Origin: Sulfuricella sp.
Lineage (GTDB): Bacteria > Pseudomonadota > Gammaproteobacteria > Burkholderiales > Sulfuricellaceae
Assembly: GCA_028713975.1 (NCBI GenBank)
Contig: JAQTNE010000002.1
Span: 58,534 to 122,533, forward strand
Length of the DNA stretch: 64,000 nt
Reading direction: 5' to 3'
Positions 63,734 to 64,000 of the stretch are shown here, piece after piece. Within the stretch, counting starts at the first letter, position 1. Each line of letters starts with the position of its first letter. The notes under the pieces are model-generated. The model searched no databases and was not told the DNA's origin. It was given only the letters and a program-made list of their open reading frames with translations. The position numbers were made by a program, and so were the translations under genes.

Positions 63734-63762
63734 AAAGGGAGGGGTTCGCCCCTCCCTTTTTT
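63734..63762 (+). terminator. Intrinsic terminator after norB
   Basis: GGGAGGGG, a TTCG tetraloop and CCCCTCCC form an 8-bp GC stem followed by six T residues. It is a textbook rho-independent terminator and should end the norCB transcript before the next gene. Confidence 0.93.
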
Positions 63763-63865
63763 AGCCCCTATATCCGACTGTTTTCATATACTATTATCCT
63801 CAAGCGACTAACGCTAAAATAACGCGATTCGCGCCACATTGATTACAGAGCACCCCAAATAGACT

Positions 63866-64000
63866 ATGTCCACTCCAAGCATTGTTTTGCACAGCCACAA
63901 ACCGGGCTCACCGCCGGGTGATCTGGCAATCTGGTTCTTCATTTTTGCCGAACTGCTGGCCTTCGGCATATTTTTCGGCTCCTACGCTTTTTCTCGCGCT
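63866..64000 (+). CDS. Cytochrome c oxidase subunit III-like protein (NorE-like), truncated by the window end
   Basis: The first 45 residues are visible: MSTPSIVLHSHKPGSPPG, then DLAIWFFIFAELLAFGIFFG, the start of a membrane helix. The PGDLAIWFFIFAEL pattern is typical of NorE and other subunit-III-like proteins encoded next to norCB. The gene continues beyond 64000. It is separated from norB by the terminator, so it probably has its own promoter, though I found no clear one in the 103 bases between. Confidence 0.75.
   Translation, partial: MSTPSIVLHSHKPGSPPGDLAIWFFIFAELLAFGIFFGSYAFSRA

Overview
This window comes from a betaproteobacterium, most likely a member of the Nitrosomonadales or a related denitrifying, sulfur- or iron-oxidising lineage. 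That placement is inferred from gene order (hisGDCBHAFIE-hinT-tatABC behind murA-grxD-bolA-ABC-mlaBCDEF, and a hemA-prfA-prmC core) and from a NorCB nitric oxide reductase. It is not based on any search. The DNA is GC-rich and gene-dense, and most of it is chromosomal housekeeping. I see no rRNA, CRISPR array, phage or intact insertion sequence.

Layout. Positions 1-2.4 kb are a small accessory stretch: a 127-bp direct duplication carrying a gene start, a PPOX-family flavoprotein, a lipoprotein, an exported protein and a BrnT-BrnA toxin-antitoxin pair. From 2.4 to 14.4 kb, mostly on the minus strand, lie tcdA, a cation diffusion facilitator, a TatD hydrolase, a P2-type ATPase, a PAS-GGDEF-EAL protein, mutY and an AsmA protein. 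From 14.5 to 20.5 kb lie tRNA-Gly, thiS-thiG, trmB, a Sel1-repeat protein, a DUF599 protein and an RlhA-like U32 protein. From 20.6 to 36.1 kb one long minus-strand array runs, in transcription order, mlaF-E-D-C-B, an ABC-2 exporter, bolA, grxD, murA, hisG-D-C-B-H-A-F-I-E, hinT and tatA-B-C.

From 36.8 to 51.0 kb is an MSHA-like type IV pilus locus (mshM-L-N-E-G-I-J-K-like genes) that ends with a very large prepilin-like protein, whose C-terminus looks like an L-type lectin, and a second prepilin. From 51.1 to 55.6 kb are tRNA-Phe, hemA, prfA and prmC, with a nucleotidyltransferase/HEPN-like pair wedged between prfA and prmC. From 55.7 kb to the end is a nitric-oxide and denitrification region: two mirrored pairs of a DUF2249 protein with a NnrS-like membrane protein, a nitronate monooxygenase, a TauD-family dioxygenase, a hemerythrin, norC-norB behind a near-ideal FNR/Dnr-type promoter, and the start of a NorE-like gene.

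The most unusual feature is the density of palindromic dispersed repeats. Ten copies or part-copies of an intergenic inverted-repeat element with ACC...GGT ends occur in three sequence classes, mostly in short gaps between co-directional genes and even inside the his and thi operons. There are also a separate 141-bp near-perfect palindrome flanked by TTCA, and a 76-88 bp CATACG-ended element that appears to have been read into two proteins and lies just before the start of the pilin-lectin gene. These elements, the pilin-lectin fusion, the toxin-antitoxin-like insertion into hemA-prfA-prmC and the mirrored NO modules are the observations most worth following up.
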